In this document: one piece after another, positions 23,307 through 35,670 of the stretch
Numbering within the stretch: the stretch's first letter is position 1
Layout: each line of letters starts with the position of its first letter
Source of the DNA: Dasyornis broadbenti
Taxonomy: Eukaryota > Chordata > Aves > Passeriformes > Dasyornithidae
NCBI GenBank assembly: GCA_013397935.1
Contig: VZRN01005622.1
Coordinates: 3,909,262-3,973,261, forward strand
Direction of reading: 5' to 3'
DNA length: 64,000 nucleotides
The notes under the pieces: model-generated
What the model saw: only the letters and a program-made list of their open reading frames with translations
The model's database searches: none
What the model was told of the DNA's origin: nothing
Position numbers and translations under genes: made by a program

Positions 23307-26300
23307 GATCTTAATTAACCCACTAGCTAGTCTCAACCCTTGTAAATACTGAATATAAGTTGTTTACACATGAATCCTCCAAAATCTGTTACCAAATTTC
23401 ATAAATATTTGGGAAGGAGTGACATCATTTTCTCAGTATTTTAGTGGCAGGCATTGATGTCTGTCTCTTCTCTCCTCTGGGGAGAAACTCTTTTCTTTCA
23501 ACAGCTCATTGTGCAGTAACTAATGAAGTAGAAATGGTCACTGTTGAGCAATATTTTCTTAAAGTAATTCTTTCCTTCCCTGGGCCATGCCAAGTTATTT
23601 TCAGTATCAGTAAAACTATCTTCTGTGATTTTATAGACTTAGAAGGTCTGATGTTATTTATGAAAAATCTGTTACTGTCTTTTCTTAAATCTGTCTTTTA
23701 ATTGATTCACATTTGTCAAGAACTAGTTCCAACTGAATATTTTAATGATGGTCGTAGGGTTGGGTCAGGGAAAATTGTTTAAAAACATTTTTGTTCAGGA
23801 ATAGTTTTCTTGTTCTAAGTAGGTGTTGAAAGGTATCTAACTTTATGTGGTAAAATACCTTTGTCTTAAATATTATGTGATTATGTTGCCTTATTAACAA
23901 CTTCTGCATCTGTTTCAAAAGAGAGAAATTGCAGAAAGGGACTCTAGCCACAATCTCAGAGATCCAACAGAAATTATTTATTTATAAGGCCAGATACCTG
24001 CCTCTCCATCTGGCATTTAAACACTAAGTGCAGTCAAGACTGAACTGTGTTCAAAGGAATTTTATACAGTGAGATGACTAAAAGACAAGGACAATCTGCA
24101 GTACAAGGGCTGAGCACAGACCAGCGGATACTTTCCTTGTTGAGGGCTTGATGAATGGAAGACAAAGTAGGTAGGAAGCCATTTATGGTTCCTGTCACAG
24201 AGGGTTTTGTTTGTTATTTTTACCACTTTTCTCCTTACAGTTCATTCAAGAAAGCTGAGCAAGAAATGCCACATCTAAAGGCTCATGGGAAGTTTGGTTA
24301 CAGACCCCAGAACCTGCAAGAGAGGGAAGGAACCCTTTGTTTATTAGCATTTCCCCTTGCCCTGTCTCAGCCCAGCTGCAGGATGAGCTGTGGTGCAGTT
24401 CTCCAAGTTCCCTTAGTGGTGATTTGGTCTCAGTTCGTGGTGATTTGGTCTCAGTTCTGTTTCCACAGGGTCAATATTCCAGCATATGTCCTCCTTGAAT
24501 CCCCTTAAAAGTTAACGGCCCTGGTCATTCCCTTCTCACTTCCTAATACTTGTTCTCCCACCTGCAGTAAAATAACCTTTTCCTTACCTTTCTTTATGGA
24601 CAGCCCATGCTGTGATAGGCAGAGGTGTCTCTCTCCATTTAGTTCATAGAAAAAGTAAAATGTACCAGATCAAGTATAAACAAAATATAAAGTGAAAGAA
24701 ATGAGTAACATCCAAGCAGGGTGTGTGCTGCTGTGGGTTACACAAAGACAAGGTCTGAATGGGAAAAAGTTTAATTTCTTTGGAATGTAAAAAGATATCA
24801 GAGAAATTCACGTGCTAAGCAGAGGAATAAATATTTTCAAAGACTGGCAGTCTGAATATGCCAAAGATGGAGTTATATTAGGTTGCTTATCCTTTATTGT
24901 TTGTTCCTTCTCCAGACCAGGGTTCTTTTGTGGTGATATAGCCTTTCAACTGCAATTCATATTGAAGGAAAACAGTATGAGGTTGCAGGAAAAAAGTAAC
25001 CATACAATGAGTTGAAAATGAATGTTAAGTTCCTTTTGGTCACATGTTGATCAATTATTGATTGTGACAGTTTATAATCATAAGGTTTGGCCTTATATTA
25101 GGAGTTTTCAGCAGAAGCTAGCACGCTGACAACTATTAGTTGAATAGTACATATTGTAAATGCTAAATAAAACTAAGAGATTAGTTTCTGGAATAAGCCT
25201 TTTTAAAATTAGAACAATATTTGCATAGTTATTTGGTTGGCTTTTTCACTCCACTATTGCAGTGCTTCAATTGTGACAGTCATCACGAGTGAGTGAACTT
25301 TGTGTGTGAAAACAGGGACGAGAAATAGCGTCATATCTGTGAGGTTCAGCAAGAATATAGGATGAATCACATACATAAACAGTGTGGACTTTATTATTTA
25401 CAAAGGTATTCCAGCTCCAAATTACCATTGGTAGCTACAAGCTAGATATCAACTAGAGATCAGCTGTCTTCTCTCTGGCTTAAATTTTCATATTGCAACC
25501 TCTGTTACTCACTCAAAGTTTTCTGTGTGGAAATAAGTATTTAAAACTTTAGACACAGAAATATTTATGTAAAGACTAAGATACACCTGTATCTCAGCAA
25601 AGTTCAGAGACTCTAGCAACAGAATAAAGGACTATCATCAGAAATGGGTGATGGAAACAGGAAAAAGTGTACTGTATTCCTTTTCCTAACCTGGGACCTA
25701 GAAATGGGTGAGCAGATTGAAAAAAACATAGTAACAATGGCAGTTTCCATCGGAATTGATGGTACTGGGCAACTCTAGAAATCAGACCTGGAGTCTAGAT
25801 CTGAAAAAAGAATCATTGTATCTGCATGTGGCAGATCATTATTTTACAAAAGTTTTTTTTCTGGTGGTGCTGTTGAAGCAGTTTCTGCACAAGAGGTAAA
25901 AATAAGAGAAAAGTTTAAGTTTGATCTGCCTTTTTAATAGCACATCGTAAAAAGCCATCTGCAGTGCACATGAAAAGGTAGATCAGTCTTGTGAAGCTCA
26001 GCAGTGAAACTGTGTGCTTGTAAGCACCATCCATTGGCATTTTATCTATCAGAGAGCTCTGTCTGCATGGATCTGGAGCACTTCTGTAACAATTGTTATC
26101 AGAACTAATTTGGGAATGGCGATGGATGTGTCTGGAGTTTGAAATGGTTTCCACATGCACAGTACAGAATAAGGGAGATGCTGTAAGGAGGCTGTGGTAT
26201 CTATGTTTTAGCAGTGAGTGCTGGATGTCAACCACTCACTCTGCGAGGGAGACCTTCCCTCAAGAAAGGATCCAGTCAAGAAAGTCTCTGAACCCTGGTG

Positions 26301-29300
26301 TAAAAAAAGCTCTGGTGAAGTAACCTCGTCCAGTGGTTCCAGCCTCAGATAAAGCTTCCTTCTTTGGGGTCTGCTGTTCTTAGCTCCGTTGTTCCAGATG
26401 GCAGCATTGCAAGGGGAGTAGATGTTTGTCCTGGAGCTGATTTTCAGTGAATGTTCCTCTGCTTCAGGCATTACCCAATCCCATTTTGGCTGCCATGTTC
26501 CCTGTCTCTTTTCCTGAGCAGTTGTGACAGAATTTCCTCTCATCTCCTCCCCAAGAGATGTGTCCTGACCTCCTCCCACAGTGCCCCCGGGTGCTGAGCT
26601 TCTGAGGAAGCACCACCTGATCTGGCACCAAAATTAGGGTTCTCCCCAGTTAGGGAGTCACTGGCCTTGGTGTTTCCTAGCCTGTGAGATGGGCCAGAAA
26701 TGATTCTTCATCCCTCAGGCTGAGTAGCACAACAGCTGCTCTGTCCAAAAAAGTGAATTTGTTCTTCGGAACAGCGGAGCCCCTTCCAAGCTGCTGTGGG
26801 ACAAATCACTGCTCCATGCTTGCACCTGAACTGTGCCTGAGCTCTCTCCAGGAGAGTGCTGGCTGGACCAGAAGGTGCCAATACCTGAACATCTTTACAA
26901 GCTGCTGCAGGTGTGACTGGGCAGTTCTCTACTTCTCACGGCCTCTTACCTTCCTGCCATGTTTTGGTGCAGGATGAGCGCAGTGCAGTGGAGTTGTGCC
27001 ACACCTCACACACACAGCCCTCCTTTCCAAGCCCTCAGTACCAGCCCGGCTGCTGAAGCAGGCTCCAGCTCTTCTGGCTTTATGCTAACAGACAGCACAG
27101 TTTCCCCTGCTGGGTAGTTAAATAACGCCTGGGGCCGGAGAATAACACAGGATCTGGGCTTTTGCGTAGCCTCAGTTCTTCACAGCAAGTGTTTGGGAAA
27201 TAATGCGAAGTATTATGGAGCAATTTGATTTCATGAATTGTTCATACTGATGGCAAAGTGTTCCCTAATTATATAATAAACATCTGTTCTGCTTGATTAA
27301 GTACCCTCAGAACAGAACCATTTCAGAGAGTCTTCTTTCACTTTCTTAACCAATACAAACAACTTAATTTTACTTTTTTAAGTGGTCCCTGCAACATATG
27401 CTGACCTTCATTTGTCAAAACTGAAATGACAGCAAGGAAACCAAATTACTGAAATGAAAAGGTGTTTTTTAACCCTTTAAACTGTCCACAAATTCCCAGT
27501 AAGAAGATTTAGAGACTACCATGTAGTCTTATGGAAAAACCTTACGCTCTTGGAAAACTTAGCTTTGATTTGTATTCTTCTCTGAGATCCATAACCACAG
27601 CTAAAATGGTAGCAATTCTCTAGCTCTAAGTGCCCCAACAGGAGAATGGGTCAATTCTTTGAGTTTTGAGCTTTCTTCTTTCAAAGACTGGAGCCATGAG
27701 AGGAAGGAAGAAAAAACAACCAGAGGAGCTGTTTACAACACTGAAATGCATCACACACTGTTAGATCAATGGACTGTGAGGGGAGGAAAGTTTTATATGA
27801 AAGCCTGTAACAGCCCTGCTAGGACAAGTTACCGATGCAGCAGGCTTGGAGTATTTACTCTTTTATGTGCTTCACCAGGAAAGTCCTAAGTGTCCTGAAA
27901 GCAAAGGGCAATCAATAACTCATCAGACACAATGTGAAATGAAAGTAATGTTCAATCAATTAGGTACCATAACCATCCCATGAAAGCATCAGTTAGGAAT
28001 AAAAGCAGTTTAAGTAATTAAGCAATGTTTTAAAGGCACCTGAGGATGGGAACTGTTCTGTTTTCACAAGTGGCGTATTCTAACAAGAATCTCTTGTCAA
28101 TAGCTGCCAGAGATGCATGGCTTCAGATGCTAAACTGGGTTATTTCCACAAATAATACCTCTAGCATATTGAGTTCACTGAGTTACCACAGTGAAAATTT
28201 TGTCATGTTAATTTAAATGCATTTCTGGTGTTCCTGAAGGTGCTTTTACACGTGCCTACATGTATGAGAAACACAATGAAGGCAGAAGGTATAATAAGAC
28301 CTGTTTCATAAAACAAAAAATCCTTGGTTTAAGCCTTAGGTCCAATTTGCTATCTGCTTCACCTGTACAATACCTATGAGAGTCAATTAAAGTTTTTGTG
28401 GCACAGCTGAACGATGTGTTGGTCCTATTTATTATTGTTGTTTTATTTTTTACATTGCAGCTGAGTGATTTTAGTTTAGAAATTCAACTTATTTTTGTTG
28501 TTTTTCGTTCCCCTTCTTCTTTTAAGGAAAAATCTCCCAGAATCTCTATTGAACAGAAGCTAGAATTTGACCACATTGCTTACTCTGTCTCTTGGACAAT
28601 TTGTGGCAAAATGTTGTTTTCATTTACTGTGACATAAGTGTGTGTTAAGATGATTTTTTTTATTACTTCAGTGTAATAAGAAAAATTTTGTAATCAAAAG
28701 AATAAGATCTGTGGATGAAATGCATCATTTACTGCAAGGTTATTACAGCTAGCTGAAAATTGTCTAAATGTGCTGCAGAAAAATGAGTATTTTCAAAGTC
28801 AGGGGATTTTTAACTTTTTGGTTTTTTTAATATTAACTCTCTGTGGATGTCTTTATTTATTTTTTTTTTTAATTATTTTTGGTAATCAAAAAAGCACAAT
28901 GATAAATCTGAATATTTTTCTTTTTGTTAAAAATGCTTTCATTTGGTTGAGCTGCCATAAAGACACAGGACAGCTGTGACACAGTTACCTTGTCTCCTTT
29001 ATGCACAAATTACTTACTGAATTTCAAGTATGAGGCAAAAAATTCCTTCCTGCCTTAGGAATATCAGTTACTGTCCTCTGAGGTAGGGATGGTGATTTAG
29101 TTGGACTAGTGTACTGTGCAGATCCCGTGCGTTCCAAATCCCCTGGGACAGGAGACTTCGTTGTTTAAAATGGAAAATCGTGTGATGAAGCACAGCTCCT
29201 TTGGTAGTGATGCAAACAGCAAGAATTTGACTGCATCTGCTTAGGCCAGCCAAGTTCACCATGAAAGGAAGGTTACCACACATTAGAAATGGAAATTGAA

Positions 29301-32300
29301 AGAAAATAGTAAAGTTCACATTTTGCTAGAGCTATACAAACATTGTGTTTCTGTAAATATCCTGTTTACCAAATAGAACTTCTGTAAGTATGGAATAGAG
29401 TAAGGGGACACATCTCAGTCCTATTAGCGAGCAGTACTTGAATTCTGCAGTGTGGTTGAACCATTGTGGGCAGAGTCTTTCTTAGAGGAAGGAAGAATCA
29501 GAATTAAAGTCCAGTTTAGCTTTTCATGAGCACCTCAGATATTTGTGTTAGAAAGTGGGAGAACAGGATCCCAGTGTGCAGTTATCAGAGAGGAAATGGA
29601 AGGGCAGTAATAATCATTTTGGGGTTTTTCCTTCTGTCTGAACACCTATCTTGTCCATGTGGAAGCCGATCCAGGGCATATTGGGAGTGTCCTGCATTTC
29701 GGGATAGCAGGCTGCTTAGAGAATGTTTCTGGGAGGTGAAAGATAGGAGTCAGAATTCTGGGAGCAATAGGGGCATCGGACTGTGACCTTCAGCTTGTGA
29801 AGTGAATGTTTCACTGGACAATATATCCAGACAAACTTTGGTCTCCCTTTCTGAGGTGTCTGTTTTTTCTGACGGACTGTGTAAGGATCCTGTATCCTGT
29901 AATATTACAATGCTTGGATAGCTTCCTGAAAGGTCTACTGTTTCTCAGCCAGAAAATACATTTTTTTTTGTGTTTTATGCAGTAAGGAAGATTGAATAAC
30001 TGCAATGAACTTCAAAGGTACTGAAAATCTGGTATTGAAGAGGGTGGAGGGTTTTTCAGAGGAGACTATCAAAATAAAAGCTTCCTTAGATGTATTTATT
30101 ACTGCAGAGAAAATGAAGTGTCAAATAGCCGGGGAGTTCTGATAGCTGTGTTTTATTTTTGGGAAGCATCAGAACTGTTATTGCTACCTTGTTTTTTGGA
30201 GTTTTTTTAATCTTTTTTTTTTCCTTTTTCCCCAAGGCTTGAAGAAAATTTGTTGCCCAGTGAACCTTCCCTTCCCAAACTATCTTTTCTGAAGCCCTGC
30301 ATATCCCAGAACATAGATTTAGATTTTATATTTATGTAAAAGGGGCAAGGTGTGCTGTGTGGGCATATGGCTACTGTTCCATATATAGAATATTACCCTC
30401 AGCAGTGTTAACATTCCAGCTGCAGAGATCACTCATGCATATGCATAGTCCTCCAGGAACAGAAAAGGTGGGATTACTGCGTGTGTCTGAAAGTCTTAAT
30501 TAACAGATTTCAGCAGGGTGAATGGTAGGTAAAACTTATTACAAGCATCGCTGTAGTAGTGTGGCTGTGAAAAGGCAGGTTATGCAGGAGGTGGACTGAA
30601 TAATTACTGTGGTCTGAAAACTTATGGAAAATGTTATCTGGTGCTTGTTGGGTAGAGATATATGACGTATTTTTTTTTTAACAAGATGAATACCGAGCTG
30701 TGCCGAACTTCAACCTGCCTGGAAGCAGAATTTGGACTTTCTTTTCTTCTTCTGATCCACTTGAATGAATGGAGTCCACAGCAGAGAATATGAACTTTTT
30801 TAACAGATGAAGTGCAGGAAGGTATTTAATTAAATTAAAGCTCAGAAAATGTTAAATCTATGAAAGGAAATACTTTTTCTAGGCTCTATGTAATTTCTTT
30901 TTGTTGCTTCTTGAATGCATTTCAGACAGAGGTGTATGAGCAAAGCAACCAAGGGACAGATTTGTCATCTGGTTTGCAGTCACCGCAGTAACTGCTCAAG
31001 TGCTTGCAAACTATTCTCTGGAAGATTACCTTGCCAGGCGTGTCAGATTCCTACAGATTTGTATCACGGAAATGGAGCTTTGGCGAGTCCATTCCAGCTC
31101 TTACTGTGGAGCTCTGTGACACTGCTCTGCTCCACTCCTTTTGGCGGCCACAAGTCATAACGGGCATCCTCCCCTCCTGCTGGAAGAAGAGCAGGATTAG
31201 CAGAGTCTGTGTCACTGGTTGTGATTTATTGCCAGACAGGGTAAACCAAGCTGCTGGACGGGCTGTTGGGAGGACAAGCAGCATTCACCCCTCAGCTTCC
31301 AAGGGCTGTCAGCCAAAAAGCCAGTTGTTGTGTCTCAAAGGTTGCTGTCTCACTGCTGTCAAGACCAGTGCTGTCGTCTGATCTATTTGAAAATCTTTTG
31401 GGCAAATCATGTGTCCATCATTCGGAAGAGCAGAGTTGTGTGGACGTGCTGGATGTTTCTGTGCCTTTTCCTTCCTATGGAACACTTAAAGTCCCTAATT
31501 CTCCTCTTTGACTTTTTGGTGGCTACTGATTTTTCCTTCTTTCCACCTGTCTCCGTTGCCCAGCAGTCAAAGGTGTGGTTTTGTAAGGAAGGTCCTGCAA
31601 AGAACCTTCCCAAACATCTGGTTCTGGAGGCAGGAACGCTTCCCCAGTACAATTCTTATTCATTGATCACATGTATCATTTGACTCCTATATGCAGAAAA
31701 TCAAGGATGTAGGAATTTGACATGAGGGTGGGATAGTGTCTGTGGCACAGTCTATGCCCAAAGATCACTTGTAGGTGTTTATTTATTGACTCAGAGTGGT
31801 CCTGGGTGCACGAGTGTTCTGCTACGTGCTGGAAGGTTTTCCCGCCAATTGAAGATTTTCCACTTTAACCTTGGACTTGAAGTTTTTCCTGCCTGCAATC
31901 TATCTATATCTCCCTTTGGACAGTTCAGATTTCCATGGAACCATCTGAAAAGGACTGGCAGGGGCAAAGAAATAAAGTATGTTTCTGCATGCACAACTTA
32001 TATATCTTTCACCAGGCATTTTTGCACCTGACTGTATAATGATATTCAGCTTCCTAGTGAAGGGGTCTGAAATATTTCTCATCTTTTGAAAATTTTTCCA
32101 GTTCTTCCTCTAGTATGTTATTAGAAAACTGTACATAGTAACGTGCTAATTGTCATATTTAAATGAAATTATATTCTTCATACGGTACTACACAGTTAAT
32201 TAATACGTTTATCTAGGCTTCAGTTTATGACTGGCCTGTAGATGCACCCAGGAGTTCCAAGTATCATGTATGTATGAAAGTACTAGGTCAAGACAAATTG

Positions 32301-32623
32301 TTTAGAAATGCTGCACGAATAATGGTCCCAAAAGCTATATTTCACTGGGTTTATCTGTGTATGTGACAGCTGTGCTAAAATAATCTGAGTGCTCCTCCGA
32401 GTGAAGTTAGTGCTCTCAACAGTCCTGACAAACAAAACAATTTCTTTCTTTAGTGGCATATAGTCCTGTTTTATTGTGTCTCGTTCCTGGAAGCAGGAAT
32501 GGGTTTTGAGGGCATGACACCTCAATGAGATCCTGTGGCGCATGTGACATCGTGACAAATGGCTACTTTGCAGCATAGAATATGATAGAGACTGTGCCAG
32601 TGTTCCGTGGCCAATATTGCTTC
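23305..32623. other. Long unique stretch with two GC-richer patches
   Basis: No gene recognised. Patches at about 26190-27180 and 30915-31683 are GC-richer and hold clusters of overlapping frames on both strands, for example 26208-26579 (-, 123 codons), 31004-31381 (+, 125 codons) and 31330-31683 (+, 117 codons). None has a recognised motif. A 21-base tandem duplication lies at 24416-24457. T- and A-rich stretches are common, for example 28859-28880 and 30207-30222. No transposable element was identified. Confidence 0.5.
24416..24457. repeat. 21-bp tandem duplication
   Basis: Two adjacent perfect copies of a 21-base unit that begins GTGGTGATTTGG and ends CTCAGTTC (24416-24436 and 24437-24457). 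Identity between copies suggests a recent slippage or duplication event. Confidence 0.9.
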
Positions 32624-32834
32624 AACAAAAAAAAAAAAAAAAGAAAAAACAAAAAAAAACCCAAAAAACCAAAACCAAAACAGAAAAGAACCCAACAAAA
32701 GCAAAAAGCCCAAACAACAACAACAACAACAAAATAACAACAAACTAATCAAAAAAAAGGAAAAACTAACCAAACAATCAAAACCTAGACAACCCCCACA
32801 AAAACAAAAACAACCCAAAGCGAACAAAAACCCC
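32624..32834. repeat. Long A/C-rich low-complexity tract
   Basis: About 210 bases of A runs broken by C, CC and CCC, with a (CAA) run near 32714-32730. There is almost no T or G except scattered G and a few T. Translations of this tract (poly-Lys/Asn/Gln on one strand, poly-Phe/Leu/Cys on the other) are artefacts. It is the largest member of the A/C-rich tract class in this window. Confidence 0.92.
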
Positions 32835-34817
32835 TTTCACTGGAAACAAGCAGTAGTATAGTCTTCAGAGAAAAATCTAGAAAGCTTCAGGGGGCTCTCC
32901 ATGCTTGAAAATCAGACAAAATCCTTTTCACACTGCTCTGCTTCTTCCCACCCCAGGAGAAAATCTCTCTGCAAGAACACGCTTCTCTCTGCTGGTGCGC
33001 TTGATTTTAGGTTGCACATTGTACATGTAATGAAGAGGAGCTTTACTGATGAAGTCAGGAAACAAGAGCCTGTGTGACATTTGTGGAACATCATTGCCAA
33101 TAGGCATGTGTAAAGATTTACTGTTTATAGCAGGGGTAAGCTGTGATGCTGTGCCTCTGACTCATGGGAGCTATATATTTTGTTCTTTAATGCTCATTAG
33201 TGTTGTAGGATGCTCAGATTTTTAAAAGGGTTTGCCTAGGTAGGTTGTCAGTCGGTGATGAACGTAATTGGTGCAGTGAATCTTTCTGACAGCTCACAAT
33301 CATAATTATTTTCAGAATATCAACAGAAGAGCTGTAATGCATGGTTTATAGCGTTTAGCTGGTGGTTTGTGCAGTGGTGGGCTTTGTTTTGCAGATATAT
33401 CTACAACACCAAAGCAATTTTCTATTCTCTCACCTTCTGTGGCATTTTCCCTCTAAAATCTGTTCATACTACACACTGCCAAAGCTATGGGATTCGCTAA
33501 GAATGCATGGATGGAGATGAAATCTGCAATGTGGTGGCAACATTCTTAATTATAAATTGCATAGCTATAGCATCTCTCTATAGAACCCAAAAGTTTAATT
33601 GCCGGAAAGCAATACTAATTAGGGAGGGAAATACTATGGCATTACAGTAAATAAATGTAACAGGGAAAAGTTACTCGCTGTGCTGGCTGCTACCAAATGC
33701 TCATGAAGATTTCCATTTTCCCTTGGTGATCTGTGATGGGATCTGGGGTCATGCTCTCAGACCCACAGCGCTGCATTGCCCAAGGAGCCAGAGCCCCACT
33801 CTGCACTCATAGCACTTGTCCCTTGAGCTCTTTCCCTGGGGAATGAGGCCAATGGGTGATGCCATCTGTGAGCCCCACAGAGACAGAGCGTGAAGATCAC
33901 TTTCAACATCTACAGATGGGCAGACTTACAGGCCAATCTCATGGCTCCTTAAACTTGTGCAGCACTTTTTATTCAGAAGGGTTTTTTCCTCCAATTTTAT
34001 TGCTGAAGCCTCTAAATGTCTTTAGATTGTGTTTTCTGTCCCCAAAATACACTTTAAAATGGTAATTTTTTGTTTAGAACTTGGTAAAACTGATGTACTT
34101 CTAATTAAAAGCAAAAGAGGCAACATAGGAAGCATAAGGCTATGAAAAAGCTGGACACAAAATACCGAAAATGTGCAAACTCATCACAATAATTTCATCA
34201 ATTCTACGCTGCTGGATTTTGCATTGATTCACAGGCTTAGCACATGACTTTCAGAACTCAATGCAGAATGGTATTGGAGTGATAACAGCGCACACTGCTG
34301 ATTTGAGAGGTATTTTAGTGGGGATAGCAGATACCTGAGAGCACATTCTGAGGTGATATAATTTCTTGTGACTCTAATGCATTCTAGCTCTGCTGATTTA
34401 CATCTGCTGAGAATCTTATCTGTGGGAATTCCTTGATGCTCAGTGCTATTACTCTGACACCTGCCAAAGTGTCGATGGAGAATGGACCATAAAAATATCA
34501 CTCCTTGATAGAAATGAGTGTAACTTTAAGATCAGTCATTTGTGTTAGCCAGATTTTGTTCTCATCTTAATAGAACTTCTAAATATCTGTTTCATTGCCA
34601 GGATAAATGGCCAAGCATTAACTAGCAAATGAATGCAGAACTATAAAACTTCAGTATAATAATATAATTTATTTCTTAATTTTCCGTTAGTATAGAGCCA
34701 ATCTTCTATTGAAGAACATTGTGGTGTCAGTTGGGTGCCATATATTTGACATGTAGAAGTGAAATCTGTATTCCTGAGAATTCAGGCTTACAATGATTTT
34801 TATCGTAATTTTAAAAA
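32835..34817. other. Unique sequence, no gene recognised
   Basis: Only short frames (up to 90 codons, 34229-34501, - strand). The part from 33290 to 33660 is AT-rich and looks like ordinary single-copy sequence. No repeats identified. Confidence 0.5.
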
Positions 34818-34919
34818 TACCTCACAAAGAGAAGTAATTCATTATTATCTTTATTTTATAGCTCAAGAATAGGGTGTTTAGAAAGGTGAAGTGACTTTTC
34901 CAAGAAATTCAGTGATGGG
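34818..34919 (+). mobile_element. MIR SINE relic
   Basis: The order of blocks follows the MIR core: TACCTCACAAAGAGAAGTAA (34818-34837), ATTATTATCTTTATTTTATA (34841-34860), then GAAAGGTGAAGTGACTTTTC (34881-34900) followed by CAAGAAATTCAGTGATGG. In the MIR consensus these are the CTCACAA, TTATTATCCCCATTTTACAG, GAGGTTAAGTGACTTGCC and CAAGGTCAC...AGTGG segments. MIR is an ancient amniote tRNA-derived SINE, so high divergence is expected. Sense is +. Confidence 0.65.
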
Positions 34920-34957
34920 AAATAAAATATTGTTAACATGACAATGGTATTTTATTA

Positions 34958-34997
34958 TAAATGTCATTTTATAATAAATGTCATTTTATAAAATGAC
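34958..34997. repeat. 17-bp tandem duplication ending in an 18-bp palindrome
   Basis: Two perfect 17-base copies of TAAATGTCATTTTATAA (34958-34974 and 34975-34991). The second overlaps an 18-base perfect palindrome (34980-34997, GTCATTTTA and its complement). It sits about 40 bases after the MIR relic. Confidence 0.88.
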
Positions 34998-35460
34998 AGA
35001 ATTCCGTTACCTTCAGGGAGGCCAAATTTCCTTTGGAGTCTCAGATATAACCCATATGTCTAGTTCATAACCTTATTTGCAAGGAAAGGTATTCTCAATC
35101 TTTTGCCTAGCATGGAGCACACCTTTTAATAATAATCTCATAACTTCCCTGGGACTGCAACCAATGATTTCATTAAAAAACAGGGTTTGGAGTTCATCTT
35201 TTTAGCTATAAGAATAGAAGACTTAGAGACCTCATAACCTCAGGGCTCCATAATCAACCACTGGTTCATGTACAGCTGTTTGATAGAGACCATGCTGAAA
35301 TTTACTACTTGCAGTAGCATAATAAGCTGTGGTTTAGGTATCCTTAAGGATTCCTAAGCAGTTCTTGACCTTTTTTCACTTTTATTTTTTCCTGGTGAAG
35401 TGGTTGTTGACTCTGCCACAGGGATCATTTCCGTGTACAACCTGTAAGCATCTACAGTAA
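34998..35460. other. Unique sequence, nothing recognised
   Basis: No frame or repeat worth naming. The right part (from about 35350) leads into the CR1 copy but does not itself match what I recall of CR1. Confidence 0.5.
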
Positions 35461-35670
35461 TAGAAGAAGGAAGAATTTTTTTTTCACTGAAAGGATTGTC
35501 AATGGAATGGGCTGCCCAGGGAGGCAGTGGAGTCACAATCCCTGGAAGTGCTCAGGAAATGACTGGATGAGGCACTCAGTGCTCAGGTGTAGTTCACAAG
35601 GTGATCGGTCAAAGGTTGGACTTGATGATCTTGGAGAGTTTTTCCAACTTTAATGATTCTCTGGTTCTGT
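35461..35670 (+). mobile_element. CR1 LINE, short 3' end of a second subfamily
   Basis: AGAAGGAAGAATTTTTTTTT then GGATTGTCA (35492), GGGCTGCCCAGGGAGGCAGT (35509-35528), GGAGTCACAATCCCTGGAAG (35529-35548), TGCTCAGGAAATGACTGGAT (35549-35568) and the end GGTTGGACTTGATGATCTTG near 35615 with TTTTTCCAACTTTAATGATT. This is the CR1 variant whose end reads GACTCGATGATCTCAGAGG, not the TAGATGATCTTTAAGG type at 4440-4820. A decayed ATTCTCTGG TTCTG tail is visible. It keeps only about 210 bases and no coding sequence. Confidence 0.9.

Noticed and set aside
32522..32861. Frames of 101 and 84 codons over the A/C-rich tract
   Set aside because: They are poly-Phe/Leu/Cys and poly-Lys/Asn/Gln translations of low-complexity sequence.
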